A stretch of DNA of 64,000 nucleotides from Hirschia sp964342355 (lineage in GTDB: Bacteria > Pseudomonadota > Alphaproteobacteria > Caulobacterales > Hyphomonadaceae). The translations under genes and the position numbers were made by a program. Shown piece after piece: positions 1-7,659 of this stretch. Below the pieces are notes generated by a model. The model was not told the DNA's origin. It saw only the letters and a program-made list of their open reading frames with translations, and ran no database searches. How positions within the stretch are numbered: position 1 is the first letter of the stretch; each line of letters starts with the position of its first letter. The stretch is from positions 1 to 64,000 of the forward strand of contig CAYFFG010000018.1 in assembly GCA_964342355.1 (NCBI GenBank), read 5' to 3'.

Positions 1-2
1 TC

Positions 3-155
3 ATCATCTATTGGAACACCAAGCATCTTGGCCACGCAGTTGCGGCCAGAAAGCGCGCTGGTCTCGACTGTTCGTCAGACCTTCTGGCGCATATCTCGCC
101 GCTCGGATGGGCGCATATCCTGCTCACAGGCGAATACAGGTGGAAAAGCAGGTGA
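3..155 (+). CDS. tnpA: Tn3-family transposase, C-terminal 50 residues (partial)
   Basis: The frame opening at base 3 encodes the end of a Tn3-family DDE transposase and stops at 153-155, nine bases before the terminal inverted repeat. The recognisable C-terminal signature includes IIYWNTKHLGHAV and ISPLGWAHILLTGEYRW. The rest of the gene (about 950 residues in the family) lies before base 1, which on the inferred circle means beyond base 64000. The enzyme recognises the 38-bp ends and moves the transposon by replicative transposition. Family assignment is firm; activity cannot be judged from the fragment. Confidence 0.88.
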   Translation: MIYWNTKHLGHAVAARKRAGLDCSSDLLAHISPLGWAHILLTGEYRWKSR

Positions 156-163
156 CGTCCGGC

Positions 164-201
164 CTTAGGGTGTCATTCTGCACTCAGCCGGAGCAGACCC
201 C
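164..201. repeat. 38-bp terminal inverted repeat of the Tn3-family transposon
   Basis: On the minus strand the repeat begins GGGGTCTGCTCC and ends ACCCTAAG, the GGGG...TAAG layout typical of Tn3-family ends. It matches 63865-63902 over all 38 bases. It is followed directly by the target duplication TACTT (202-206). Confidence 0.93.
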
Positions 202-1008
202 TACTTGGCGCAGCATGGCCGTCCCGTGGCGTTCTATTCCGACAAGCACACAGTGTTCCGCGTGGCCAATCAGGCCGCCAAGTCGGGGCATGGCATGACG
301 CAATTTGGCCGCGCATTGAACGAGTTGAATATCGAGATTTTGTGCGCAAACTCCTCCCAGGCCAAAGGCCGCGTCGAACGCGCAAACCGAACGTTGCAGG
401 ATCGGCTTCTGAAGGAACTGCGGCTGGCTGGGATCAGCGATATCGCGGCAGCCAATGCCTTTCTTCCTGGTTTCACAGAGCGGTTCAACGCCAAGTTCGC
501 CAAGGCACCGCGCCGTGCCGACAATCTTCACAGGCCTATGAATGTTGAGCCGGACCGATTGCGTGATGTGTTCTGTTTTCGGGATCAACGCTATGTCAGC
601 AAGCAGCTGGCCTTCTCCTACGAACGCAAACGGATCATTCTGGATGAGACCGAGGTCACGCGCGGTTTGCCATGCAAGTACGTGGATACGTTTGCATTTC
701 CGGATGGGCGATTGGAGATCAGGTGGAAAGGCATGTCGCTCCCCTACTCTGCGATTGATAAAGACCAGCGGGTGACCCATGCCGCGATCACAGAGAACAA
801 GCGCCTCGGCGCCGTGCTGGAGTTCATCAAAACCGAGCAAGAGAAGGACACACCGCCCAAAGCAAAACCTGCCGGCAAACAGCGCACGCGGTACAAGAAG
901 ACCGGGCGCAAGCCGCCGGGTCGGCCCTCAAATTTGGAGGGATATTATGCGCGTCGGCGTGCGGAACGCGAAGCACAGGCCGAAGCTGCAACATCAGACA
1001 AGGCGTAA
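202..1008 (+). pseudogene. IS1202/ISNCY-type transposase, 3' half (interrupted by Tn3 element)
   Basis: This is the C-terminal part of a DDE transposase whose N-terminal part is at 63281-63864. Joining the two at the shared TACTT restores the frame: ...LELYL followed by AQHGRPVAFYSDKHTVFR. The complete protein would be about 461 residues, normal for the family. The second catalytic Asp is in FYSDKH, and the catalytic Glu is probably in GRVERANRTLQ about 60 residues on. The C-terminus is rich in Lys, Arg and Pro. The gene is split by the Tn3-family insertion and should be inactive in its present form. It overlaps the convergent passenger gene by 15 bp. Confidence 0.88.
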
Positions 1009-1719
1009 AGCGGCCTGACCATCGGTTTCGAGCTTAAGAGCCGCCTTCCAGAGCGGGGTTTTGTAGTAGGCGCCGTCCTCCCAAAGGCTCAGGCCCTCCT
1101 GATCCTCCCAGAGCAGGCCCAGCCAACACAGTGGCTGCAAAATACAGAATTTCAGCGCAAACCGCACATTGCTGTGCTCGGAATCAAAGTCTTCCTTTTC
1201 CTCCCAGTCGTAGAGCGTCTTGAGAAGGTGATCCAACGTGCAGCCGGTGCGCGCCTCGACATTGATCACATTCAGAAAGATGTCCCAGTTGCCCAATGGA
1301 CCACCGCGGGCTTCGATCCGTTCATCATGGATGAACCGATAAAGATAAACGGGAGCGGTCAGATCAAAAAAGACGTCAGATGCTTCTGCCATCTCCCGTC
1401 CTTTCTTTGTCGTAACCAGCTTACCCTTGTGACGACGAAGAAGCTTCAGATGACGCAGTAGTCCATGCACCGGGAACAAAGGTGGCATTTTGTATTCATC
1501 CAGCACCTTGTTCATTTCGAATAACTCGGTGGCCGTGTATTCCGGCCATTCAAAGTGCTCCGCAGCCCAATGCACAAACTTGCGGTTGAAGGCACCTGAT
1601 TGCGTCAGCCCGATCCCGCCGTTCTCGTCGGCATAGCGCAACGCAAGCGTCATCCCTCGCACCAGTGGCGAGTGCATCAGGACATCAACATCCGAGTGAA
1701 GTTTGAGCGTCGGAAACAT
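994..1719 (-). CDS. Conserved hypothetical protein, passenger inside the IS1202-like element
   Basis: A 241-residue protein of unknown function. It is clearly paralogous to the product of 41085-41810. Both share NGGIGLTQ-x3-FNRKF near residue 40, GNWDIFLN-(V/I)-INVEA near residue 145, and a C-terminal (Y/W)-x-KTPLW motif. No signal peptide or membrane segment is visible. The gene lies on the strand opposite the transposase and overlaps its last codons by 15 bp. It ends well inside the IS right repeat, so it appears to travel with the element. The motif GNWDIFLNxINVEA suggests a conserved soluble fold, but I do not recognise a catalytic signature. Confidence 0.7.
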   Translation of the reverse strand: MFPTLKLHSDVDVLMHSPLVRGMTLALRYADENGGIGLTQSGAFNRKFVHWAAEHFEWPEYTATELFEMNKVLDEYKMPPLFPVHGLLRHLKLLRRHKGKLVTTKKGREMAEASDVFFDLTAPVYLYRFIHDERIEARGGPLGNWDIFLNVINVEARTGCTLDHLLKTLYDWEEKEDFDSEHSNVRFALKFCILQPLCWLGLLWEDQEGLSLWEDGAYYKTPLWKAALKLETDGQAALRLV

Positions 1720-1827
1720 GCCGCCACGCTACCCCCGACACGTCCTGCCCGCAATCCGCAAGGCTTTTCAGCCCTTCGATATATGGGGTCTACGGGCTCA
1801 AAAGCCTTGCTTGCGTTGCACCTGGTG

Positions 1828-1877
1828 GTGACATTCCTGCTTTGCAAAACCAGTGACATTTCTACTTGGTGTTTACA
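1828..1877. repeat. Right inverted repeat of the IS1202-like element
   Basis: Reading in the plus direction, GTGACATTCCTGCTTTGC (from 1828) and GTGACATT (1853-1860) match the reverse complement of the left end (63217-63247), where GTGACACTTCTGCTTTGC is followed by GTGACATT. Weaker similarity continues to the terminal ACA at 1877, opposite TGT at 63199. Each end thus holds two GTGACA-type subrepeats about 25 bp apart. Confidence 0.7.
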
Positions 1878-1886
1878 ACAGGCTAT

Positions 1887-2975
1887 CTGGGGGGCACATT
1901 CTAAACTGGGTTGCGAAATTTCCCCTATCTTGCTGGAAAGCAAGGAGAATGAAAGATGGCGCATAGAGAGCTAGACCTGCGTGAACGGCGCACGATCGAG
2001 GATATGTTGAATGCGAAGATCGCTGTACGTGAGATTGCGGCAGAGATCGGCAGGCATGTATCCACGGTGTATCGCGAGATTAAGCGCAATCACTATGACG
2101 ACAAGGAACTCCCAGAGCTGAACGGATACTACGGCTTGGTTGCTCAACGCGCCGCGTCCCAGAGACGCGCGCGGCGGCGCAAACTGGTGCGCCTTGTCAG
2201 CTTGAGAAAGGCTGTGATCAAGCAGCTCAAGGAAGGCTGGTCGCCAGAGCAGATCGCTGGGCGTCTGCAATTTGAGGGCCAAACCGTGCGTGTCAGCCAC
2301 GAGACAATCTACGCCTACGTTTACGGCCCAGATGGCCAATCCAGAGAACTCGCACGCTACCTGCCTAACCGACGCAAGAAGCGGCGACCACACCATGCGC
2401 GCAGGCCACGAGGCCTTGTATTCCCGCCGGATCGGTCCATTCATGAACGGCCCGACTACGTTGATACCCGCGAGACTTTTGGCGAGTGGGAAGGCGATTT
2501 GATGATATTTGAACGCGCTCAGGGCAAGATGAACGTCGCCTCACTGGTCGAGCGCAAGACCCGCTTTGCTGTCCTGTTCCGCAACAACGACCGCAGCACA
2601 ACGCATCTGATGAACCGGCTGATGGGCGTGATGGAACCCCTGCCCCAACTTGCACGCAAATCCATCACATTTGATCGCGGAATTGAGTTCAGGAACTGGC
2701 GCAAGCTCAAGTCTGGGATCGGAACGGAAGCGTGGTTTTGTGACCCGCAGGCACCCTGGCAGAAGGGATCCGTCGAAAACCTGAACAAACGCGCACGGCG
2801 ATACCTGCCAAGAGATGCGCCTGTGGCCGCGCTCTCAAATCGAGATATGAAGTCGATTTGTGACCGCTTGAATGGCACACCCAGAAAGTGCCTCGGATGG
2901 CGCACACCAACCGAAGCATTCAGAGAAAAGATGATGGCAGAAATGGGCCGATCCCCCTACCCTCATAGACAATGA
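1887..2975 (+). mobile_element. IS30-family element, right end apparently missing
   Basis: The left flank contains GGGGGGCACATTC and AACTGGGTTGCGAAATTTC, the kind of end seen in alphaproteobacterial IS30 elements. No inverted copy is seen after the transposase stop; the sequence instead runs into an IS21-type end. The 3' end was probably lost by deletion or by a neighbouring insertion. Confidence 0.6.
1956..2975 (+). CDS. IS30-family transposase
   Basis: A 339-residue DDE transposase. The N-terminal helix-turn-helix (RRTIEDMLNAKIAVREIA... and HVSTVYREIKRNHY) is the IS30 signature. The catalytic core follows: first Asp in WEGDLMIF, second Asp in ITFDRGIEF, and Glu in WQKGSVENLNKRARRYLP. The start ATG has an AAGGAGAATGAAAG ribosome site. 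The product appears full length, but the last residues (GRSPYPHRQ) look unlike the family and the right end of the IS is not seen, so the element may be unable to move itself. Confidence 0.85.
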   Translation: MAHRELDLRERRTIEDMLNAKIAVREIAAEIGRHVSTVYREIKRNHYDDKELPELNGYYGLVAQRAASQRRARRRKLVRLVSLRKAVIKQLKEGWSPEQIAGRLQFEGQTVRVSHETIYAYVYGPDGQSRELARYLPNRRKKRRPHHARRPRGLVFPPDRSIHERPDYVDTRETFGEWEGDLMIFERAQGKMNVASLVERKTRFAVLFRNNDRSTTHLMNRLMGVMEPLPQLARKSITFDRGIEFRNWRKLKSGIGTEAWFCDPQAPWQKGSVENLNKRARRYLPRDAPVAALSNRDMKSICDRLNGTPRKCLGWRTPTEAFREKMMAEMGRSPYPHRQ

Positions 2976-2984
2976 GAGTCGCGG

Positions 2985-3051
2985 TTCAGGTATCGCTCAC
3001 ACTGGAATTTTACTCCGGCACTTTTGGGGATTTTTGCTCCGGCGTTGACAT
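2985..3051 (-). mobile_element. Remnant of an IS21-family left end
   Basis: On the minus strand the segment starts TGTCAACGCCGGAGC and continues with a GTGCCGGAGTAAAATTCC block, the repeated ends typical of IS21-family elements upstream of istA. Only about 67 bp remain. It abuts the broken IS5 transposase on one side and the IS30 element on the other. Confidence 0.5.
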
Positions 3052-3756
3052 TCCGTCGATCTTGCGGCGGATATCCCGCGTCAGGCGGCCAAGCCAGGTG
3101 CGCATCTTTCGCAGCCAGCGCAGGCCTTGCCTGTGACCGCGACCATTGAGAAGCCGCGAGGCCGCGCGCCCGGCCTGCCGCATCAGCCTGGAAAACGACT
3201 GACGCAGCTTCACCCCGTGGCGCCTCGCCAGCCGGTTCAGCCATTCGGTAGCGCGAAGCAACAGATGGCTGTCGGTCGGGTGCGCTACAGCTTTGGTCTG
3301 AACGGTCGTGTCCACGGTGATCCGCGACAGTTGCCGCTCGCTTACTGCGCCGGTCTGCACCGCCACCGAGAGCGTCTCGGCCAGCAAGAGCTCCATCTCG
3401 TCGGCCCCGATCCGCTTGCGCCAGCGCGGCATCGAAGATCGGTCGAAAGGCAACCGGAGCCGGAAATGCGTCTCGCCGCAGAAGGCCTGAAAATACGGAT
3501 TTTCCACCCAAACCGCACCGAGTTCCTCGTCCGAGAGCCCCTTCATGTGCTTGATAAGATGCAGCCCGACCATGAGCCGGGTGCGCAAGCCACGCCGACC
3601 CTTGTGGTCGTGGTAATACCGCCCGCACGCATCGTCGAAGCGATCCCAGTCGATCAGTTCGGCCAGACGGATCAGTTCGTGCTCGGAGTCGAGGATCGCC
3701 TCCAGCGAGGAGCGGAACAGATCGTGGCTCGACGGCTCGGGCTTCTTCGGACGCAT
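3010..3756 (-). pseudogene. IS5-family transposase, truncated at the C-terminus
   Basis: The N-terminal two thirds of an IS5-family transposase. The start ATG (3756) leads into MRPKKPEPSSHDLFRSSLEA, and LLAETLSVA and ITVDTTVQTKAVAHPTDS (the first catalytic Asp, in VDTT) follow. After RRKIDG the frame leaves the family and runs 13 codons into the IS21-type end before a stop. The later catalytic Asp and Glu are missing, so the gene is dead. An IS21-type insertion at 3051 is the simplest explanation. Confidence 0.82.
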
Positions 3757-3839
3757 GGTTTCCCCGACATGGGTTGCTGTCCCCAGCAGCTCACCATAAT
3801 CCGCGAAGGACCGGAATCCCTCTCGCGCATGCGCATACG

Positions 3840-3884
3840 AAATCACAAGGTTTTCACAGAAAATCACCCGAAACCTTGCGATTT
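3840..3884. repeat. Inverted repeat upstream of the IS5 remnant
   Basis: AAATCACAAGGTTT (3840-3853) pairs with AAACCTTGCGATTT (3871-3884), 13 of 14 positions, around a 17-nt loop. It lies about 85 bp before the IS5 transposase start and may be part of the element's end or a hairpin that blocks read-in transcription. Confidence 0.5.
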
Positions 3885-3922
3885 ACAATACTTCCCAGCA
3901 TGGTAAAACAGATATACATCAA

Positions 3923-4045
3923 TGCCTTGTGAGAAAATCACGGGCGACTATCTCTTCTGGCTTCGGTCGCTTGTTCGCCATTCTTGGTCCTCCGTTTCCT
4001 AAACATAGGGGCGGACCAGATCAGTTTGGGAGGCACAACCTAGGG
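3923..4045 (-). mobile_element. Remnant of an IS3-family element (orfA 5' end)
   Basis: Read on the minus strand, an ATG at 3981 begins MANKRPKPEEIVARDFLTRH and then stops. MANKRPKPEEIVA is the start of an IS3-family OrfA, and the family diverges after EEIVA. Upstream is GACCAGATCAG-like end sequence (about 3985-4045) resembling an IS3 left end. Fewer than 20 codons survive. The IS5 element appears to have inserted into it. Confidence 0.5.
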
Positions 4046-4102
4046 GTAGTGTCGAAATTCAGAGTCGAGGAATCACTTGCAATTAGTTTGAAGGGGTGGC
4101 AT

Positions 4103-4133
4103 TCACCTAGTGAACCACTAGTTCATTAGGTGA
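4103..4133. promoter_or_regulatory. Palindrome before the CoA-transferase gene, candidate operator
   Basis: TCACCTAGTGAAC and GTTCATTAGGTGA form 13-bp arms (12 paired) around CACTA. The core GAACCACTAGTTC resembles the core of the palindrome at 7412-7432. The site lies 85 bp upstream of the start at 4218. One of the two nearby IclR proteins is the obvious candidate ligand. Confidence 0.5.
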
Positions 4134-4217
4134 GCCTAGCTACTGCTTATAGCTGGCGTTTTTTTGAATTTGCACCTTTTGAACGAACGATACCGATTAA
4201 TCGAGAGGGCACTTCTC

Positions 4218-5462
4218 ATGGAGTCATCCAGTAATCACCCCAACACCGCTCTCGCTGGTGTGAAAGTACTTGACCTAAGCCGTGTCCTTGCAGGGCCTTG
4301 GGCGACACAAATTCTTGCGGACCTTGGTGCTGAGGTATTCAAGATTGAAAACCCAAAAGGGGGTGATGACACGCGGGTTTGGGGCCCCCCGTTTGTAGAC
4401 GACGAAGCCAACAATCGACGGGACGCGGCTTATTACACCTGTGCCAACCGAAATAAGGAATCTGTTTGCATTGATCTTTCCAAGCCTGACGGCGCGGAAT
4501 TGATAAAACGGCTGGCTGCCGAGGCAGACATATTGGTTGAAAATTTCAAGGTTGGTGGCCTTAAAAAATATGGCTTGGACTATGACAGCATCAAAGAGGT
4601 CAATCCGAGAATTGTTTATTGCTCTGTTACCGGGTTTAGTCAGTCAGGGCCGTATGCCCACCGCCCTGGGTATGATTTTTTGTTGCAAGGCATGGGCGGC
4701 TTAATGAGTATCACTGGGAATTCTGATGAAAGCGAACCGGGCGAGCCGTTGAAAGCTGGTGTGGCGGTCTGCGATTTGTTCACTGGTATGTATGCCGCCG
4801 TAGCAATTTTGGCTGCTCTAAACCACCAAAAGGTCACCGGTGAAGGGCAGCACCTGGACTGTTCTCTAATGGCGTCTCAGGTTGCAATGCTCGCCAATCA
4901 AGGGGCAAGTTTTCTAATCGGAGGTCAAGTTCCGAAGCGAATGGGAAACAAGCATCCTAGCGTCGTGCCCTACCAGGTTTTCCCGGTGGCAGATGGGCAC
5001 GTCATTATTACTTGCGGAAACGATCGTCAATTCGCAGCGATGTGCAAGGAAATCGCTCCCCCTGGATTTGCCGAAGATCCTCGTTTTGCTACAAATGAAA
5101 TGCGTATTTTGAACCGTGATGCTTTGGAAAGTGAGATCATTAATTTCCTGTCCTGCTTCACACGTTCCGAAATACTGATGCTGCTAGAAAATTGTGGTGT
5201 TCCTGCGGGTCCGATCAACTCAATTTCAGACGTTTTCGATGATCCGCAAGTTCAGGAAATGGGAATGCGAATAGATTTGGATCGAAAAGATGGTCAGAAA
5301 ATTCCTACGGTCGCATTTCCGGTGCAAATGAGTGCAACGCCTGCTGCTTACCTAAAAGCGCCGCCCACACTAGGAGCAGACACAGCTGAGGTTTTGGAAC
5401 GCAGGCTGAATCTTTCAAAAAGGGAAATTTCAGAATTGCGGTCAGCGGGAGTCTTAGGTTGA
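4218..5462 (+). CDS. CaiB/BaiF (class III) CoA-transferase
   Basis: A 414-residue cytosolic class III CoA-transferase, which moves CoA from one acyl-CoA to a free carboxylate. The N-terminal signature GVKVLDLSRVLAGPW, GAEVFKIENP (residues 38-47) and the motif AGVAVCDLFTG are visible; Asp186 in CDLFTG is the expected catalytic aspartate. An in-frame ATG lies 18 codons upstream, but ATG 4218 has a GAGAGGGC site at proper spacing and starts where family alignments start. The gene precedes an IclR regulator and sits beside a beta-oxidation operon with no CoA ligase. It therefore probably activates the substrate of that pathway, perhaps a dicarboxylate with a short acyl-CoA as donor. The specific substrate is inference. 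Confidence 0.85.
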   Translation: MESSSNHPNTALAGVKVLDLSRVLAGPWATQILADLGAEVFKIENPKGGDDTRVWGPPFVDDEANNRRDAAYYTCANRNKESVCIDLSKPDGAELIKRLAAEADILVENFKVGGLKKYGLDYDSIKEVNPRIVYCSVTGFSQSGPYAHRPGYDFLLQGMGGLMSITGNSDESEPGEPLKAGVAVCDLFTGMYAAVAILAALNHQKVTGEGQHLDCSLMASQVAMLANQGASFLIGGQVPKRMGNKHPSVVPYQVFPVADGHVIITCGNDRQFAAMCKEIAPPGFAEDPRFATNEMRILNRDALESEIINFLSCFTRSEILMLLENCGVPAGPINSISDVFDDPQVQEMGMRIDLDRKDGQKIPTVAFPVQMSATPAAYLKAPPTLGADTAEVLERRLNLSKREISELRSAGVLG

Positions 5463-5549
5463 TATGTTTTGTTGGATCAACTGCGCGCGCTTAGACATGT
5501 TGCAACGGGCGTCAAGGCAAGGTCGCATCTAAAGATTTCAGGAGTGAAA

Positions 5550-6347
5550 ATGACATCATACAAACCGGTAACTGCGTCACTCCGAGTCTTGGATGTCCTG
5601 AATTCTACGAACCAACTTGGCGAAAAAGCCTCAGTGTCCAATATCGTCGAAGAAACAGGATTGGATAAGGCAACCACGATCCGAATGCTGCAAACTCTGA
5701 TTCATGCTGGCTACGTTTTGCAGGATCATGATCGAATATATAGACCTACTGGAAAAACTCTTGGACTAAGTTCAGGGTTTGTTAAACACAAAGTAATTTC
5801 TGGTCACCTTTCACTACCCCTGAAAAGCCTTTTTGAGACTATCGATTGGCCCTCAGATTTGGCAGTGCGGGATGGCGATGAAATGATGATTATTTCGTCA
5901 TCCCGTTTTGGTGGTGCATTGTCGTTCAATCGCCAACCAAACCATCGCGCCCCTATCTTGCCAACGTCACTCGGGCTTGCATATCTCGCTTATTGCCCCG
6001 AAGAGGAAAGGGAAGAATTAATTGATCGGATTGGAAATGGTCTCGATTCAGGTACTGTTCTGCCTGGCGAACCAGTCGCGCTGAATACTGTTCTAAACAC
6101 TGTCCGGGAGCAGGGATTTGCAACCACAGACAAAGCGTATAGGGAGCGCGAATTTCAAAATAGAATTGAAGCGATGGGTGTGCCGATTTTGGTAAATGGG
6201 GCTGCCGTTGCTGCAATCAATGTAATTTATCTTCGGAGCGCTATAACTTTTGAGCAGGCCCAAGAGTTGCTTTTGCCAAAGTTGCAAATGGCGGCACGGG
6301 AAATGGGCCAAGTTCTGCAGGAAAGCGGATCTTTCTCAAGCCTTTAG
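5550..6347 (+). CDS. IclR-family transcriptional regulator
   Basis: A 265-residue regulator with an N-terminal winged helix-turn-helix (SVSNIVEETGLDKATTIRML, about residues 32-51) and the C-terminal IclR effector domain. An earlier ATG exists at 5469, but ATG 5550 has a clear AGGAG at 5540-5544. It lies 87 bp downstream of the CoA-transferase on the same strand and is probably co-transcribed with it. The next gene, also IclR-type, is convergent and only 25 bp away. It likely senses a pathway acid or its CoA ester. Whether it represses or activates cannot be read from the sequence. Confidence 0.85.
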   Translation: MTSYKPVTASLRVLDVLNSTNQLGEKASVSNIVEETGLDKATTIRMLQTLIHAGYVLQDHDRIYRPTGKTLGLSSGFVKHKVISGHLSLPLKSLFETIDWPSDLAVRDGDEMMIISSSRFGGALSFNRQPNHRAPILPTSLGLAYLAYCPEEEREELIDRIGNGLDSGTVLPGEPVALNTVLNTVREQGFATTDKAYREREFQNRIEAMGVPILVNGAAVAAINVIYLRSAITFEQAQELLLPKLQMAAREMGQVLQESGSFSSL

Positions 6348-6372
6348 ATGCCTCAAAATTGATTGACAATTG

Positions 6373-7158
6373 CTATGCGCCTCCGAGCTCGGCGGCTGCT
6401 TGTTTGAGGTTTGCTCCGTAACTTCCATGCAGCATTTGAGGTTCAACCAAGAATGACGGCCCCCCGATGTTCAATCCATAAATAGACGTTCCGTCCAGGG
6501 ATCTTATGGGGGCAGCAATTGCGTTAATTTCCCTTTTCCAGCCTCCGAAGCTTGTGCAATAACCATATGTTTCATAGTCCCGAATTGCCTGATCAACGCT
6601 CTGTTCCATTCGTTGCTTGTGTTCTGGGAACTCTCTGATACCCGCAGACAAAATCTCTTCGCGCTTTTCCTTTGTTTCGCCAGCTAGTATGGCGCGCCCA
6701 ACAGCCGAATAGAAAATCGGAAGTCGGCTGCCGACTTCAATAGTGATAGCGACGGCTTGTCTGGACCTGCTGGTGGCCAAATATATTGCGCGTGTTCCGC
6801 TGCGTTCCGCAAGGGCAACCGTGATATAAGGGTTGGGACCGTCACTAGCTCGATCCATGATTTCCCGACTGCGTTCTATAATGTTCACTGCGGCGATAAC
6901 GCTGAATCCAAGTTCAAGAACCCGAGCCGAAAGGCGATATTCGCCGCTAGTTTCATCCCGATACAAATGCCCCGTTTTGGTCAAAGTATGTGTGAGACGC
7001 GAAACGGTGGGGCGTGCCAAACCAGTACGTGCGGAGACCTCTAGGTTGGAGAGATAGCGATCTTCGGTCTTGAAGCACTCCAATACCGCGAGCCCGCGCG
7101 ACAACGCTGTCACAAACTGCCGGTCGTTTTCTACATCCTGGTTCAAAACATTGTCCAT
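6373..7158 (-). CDS. IclR-family transcriptional regulator
   Basis: A 261-residue regulator with the layout of the PcaU/PobR branch of IclR proteins. It opens with FVTALSRGLAVLECF, then the DNA-binding helices (NLEVSARTGLARPTVSRLTH) and an effector domain that includes REINAIAAPIRS. It is transcribed divergently from the thiolase operon across a 500-bp region holding a palindrome and a good promoter. That layout suggests it controls the thiolase operon, and possibly itself. The branch often activates aromatic or dicarboxylate catabolism; the effector here is unknown. Confidence 0.85.
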   Translation of the reverse strand: MDNVLNQDVENDRQFVTALSRGLAVLECFKTEDRYLSNLEVSARTGLARPTVSRLTHTLTKTGHLYRDETSGEYRLSARVLELGFSVIAAVNIIERSREIMDRASDGPNPYITVALAERSGTRAIYLATSRSRQAVAITIEVGSRLPIFYSAVGRAILAGETKEKREEILSAGIREFPEHKQRMEQSVDQAIRDYETYGYCTSFGGWKREINAIAAPIRSLDGTSIYGLNIGGPSFLVEPQMLHGSYGANLKQAAAELGGA

Positions 7159-7411
7159 CGATCAACTGCCAACTTTCTCACAACGCAATTATTCGCTAAC
7201 CTTAACATCAACTTAAGAAAGTGCAAGTGAATTTCGCAGTGCGAACGGGTACATAATTCCGAATCGGTTGTGTAAGGTGTCCGATTGCGGAGGGCGTAGG
7301 TTCTTCCGGGAAAGATTTATCCTGTTTAGGTGCGCCGTCTTCGCTTGAGTATCGTAAATCCGTTATCAATTCTCAAATAAAATCAATAAAACCATATGCT
7401 TGGAGTCATTG

Positions 7412-7432
7412 GCTCAAACCAATGGTTCGAGC
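7412..7432. promoter_or_regulatory. 21-bp palindrome, candidate IclR operator
   Basis: GCTCAAACCA and TGGTTCGAGC (9 of 10 paired) flank a single A. The site is 55 bp upstream of the -35 box at 7488, where an activator would bind. Its core AACCAATGGTTC matches the palindrome before the CoA-transferase (AACCACTAGTTC) at 10 of 12 positions. Confidence 0.55.
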
Positions 7433-7487
7433 GAATTCTTTTTTGCCCTCATTATTAGAGCCGTCACTAGATATTTTTTCCAATGGG

Positions 7488-7516
7488 TTGACGTACGTGG
7501 TCGTCACAATTATAGA
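7488..7516 (+). promoter_or_regulatory. Sigma70-type promoter of the beta-oxidation operon
   Basis: TTGACG (7488-7493), a 17-bp spacer and TATAGA (7511-7516) make a near-consensus promoter. Transcription would start near 7523, leaving a leader of about 135 nt before the thiolase start. The rest of the 7159-7659 gap shows only AT-rich sequence and the palindrome at 7412. Confidence 0.65.
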
Positions 7517-7659
7517 TTTCACCTTGCGGACACTTCGGCTGCATAGCGAAACTTCATGTTTGCAATGGTTACCTCCCTGTAATGCTGAGGTCCCGCACCT
7601 ATACCGGCGATCCGTAGCGACAAAGCAGCGGCAAGCCCTACGAGAGGATTGGCTATTAG

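Larger units (their letters stand above)
1..201 (+). mobile_element. Tn3-family transposon, tnpA-side end
   Basis: This is one end of a Tn3-family transposon. It holds the 3' end of a transposase gene and a 38-bp terminal inverted repeat (164-201). The repeat is a perfect reverse complement of the one at 63865-63902. The flanking 5-bp duplication TACTT (202-206) also occurs just outside the other end (63860-63864). The interior of the transposon is not in the window, so its passenger genes are unknown. Confidence 0.9.
202..1877 (+). mobile_element. IS1202/ISNCY-type element, right part
   Basis: The right part of the IS holds the transposase 3' half, a passenger gene on the opposite strand and the right inverted repeat. 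With the left part (63199-63864), and without the Tn3 insertion and its duplicated TACTT, the element is about 2.3 kb. That is roughly 0.7 kb longer than a transposase-only element, because of the passenger. The right boundary is placed at ACA (1875-1877) by comparison with the left end, which begins TGTA at 63199. Confidence 0.7.

Noticed and set aside
1878..1882. Matching 5-bp duplication at the right end of the IS1202-like element
   Set aside because: The bases ACAGG do not equal ACGCG at the left end, so no target duplication can be claimed; the right flank may have been altered by the IS30 element.
3127..3906. 259-codon plus-strand frame
   Set aside because: Antisense to the truncated IS5 transposase.
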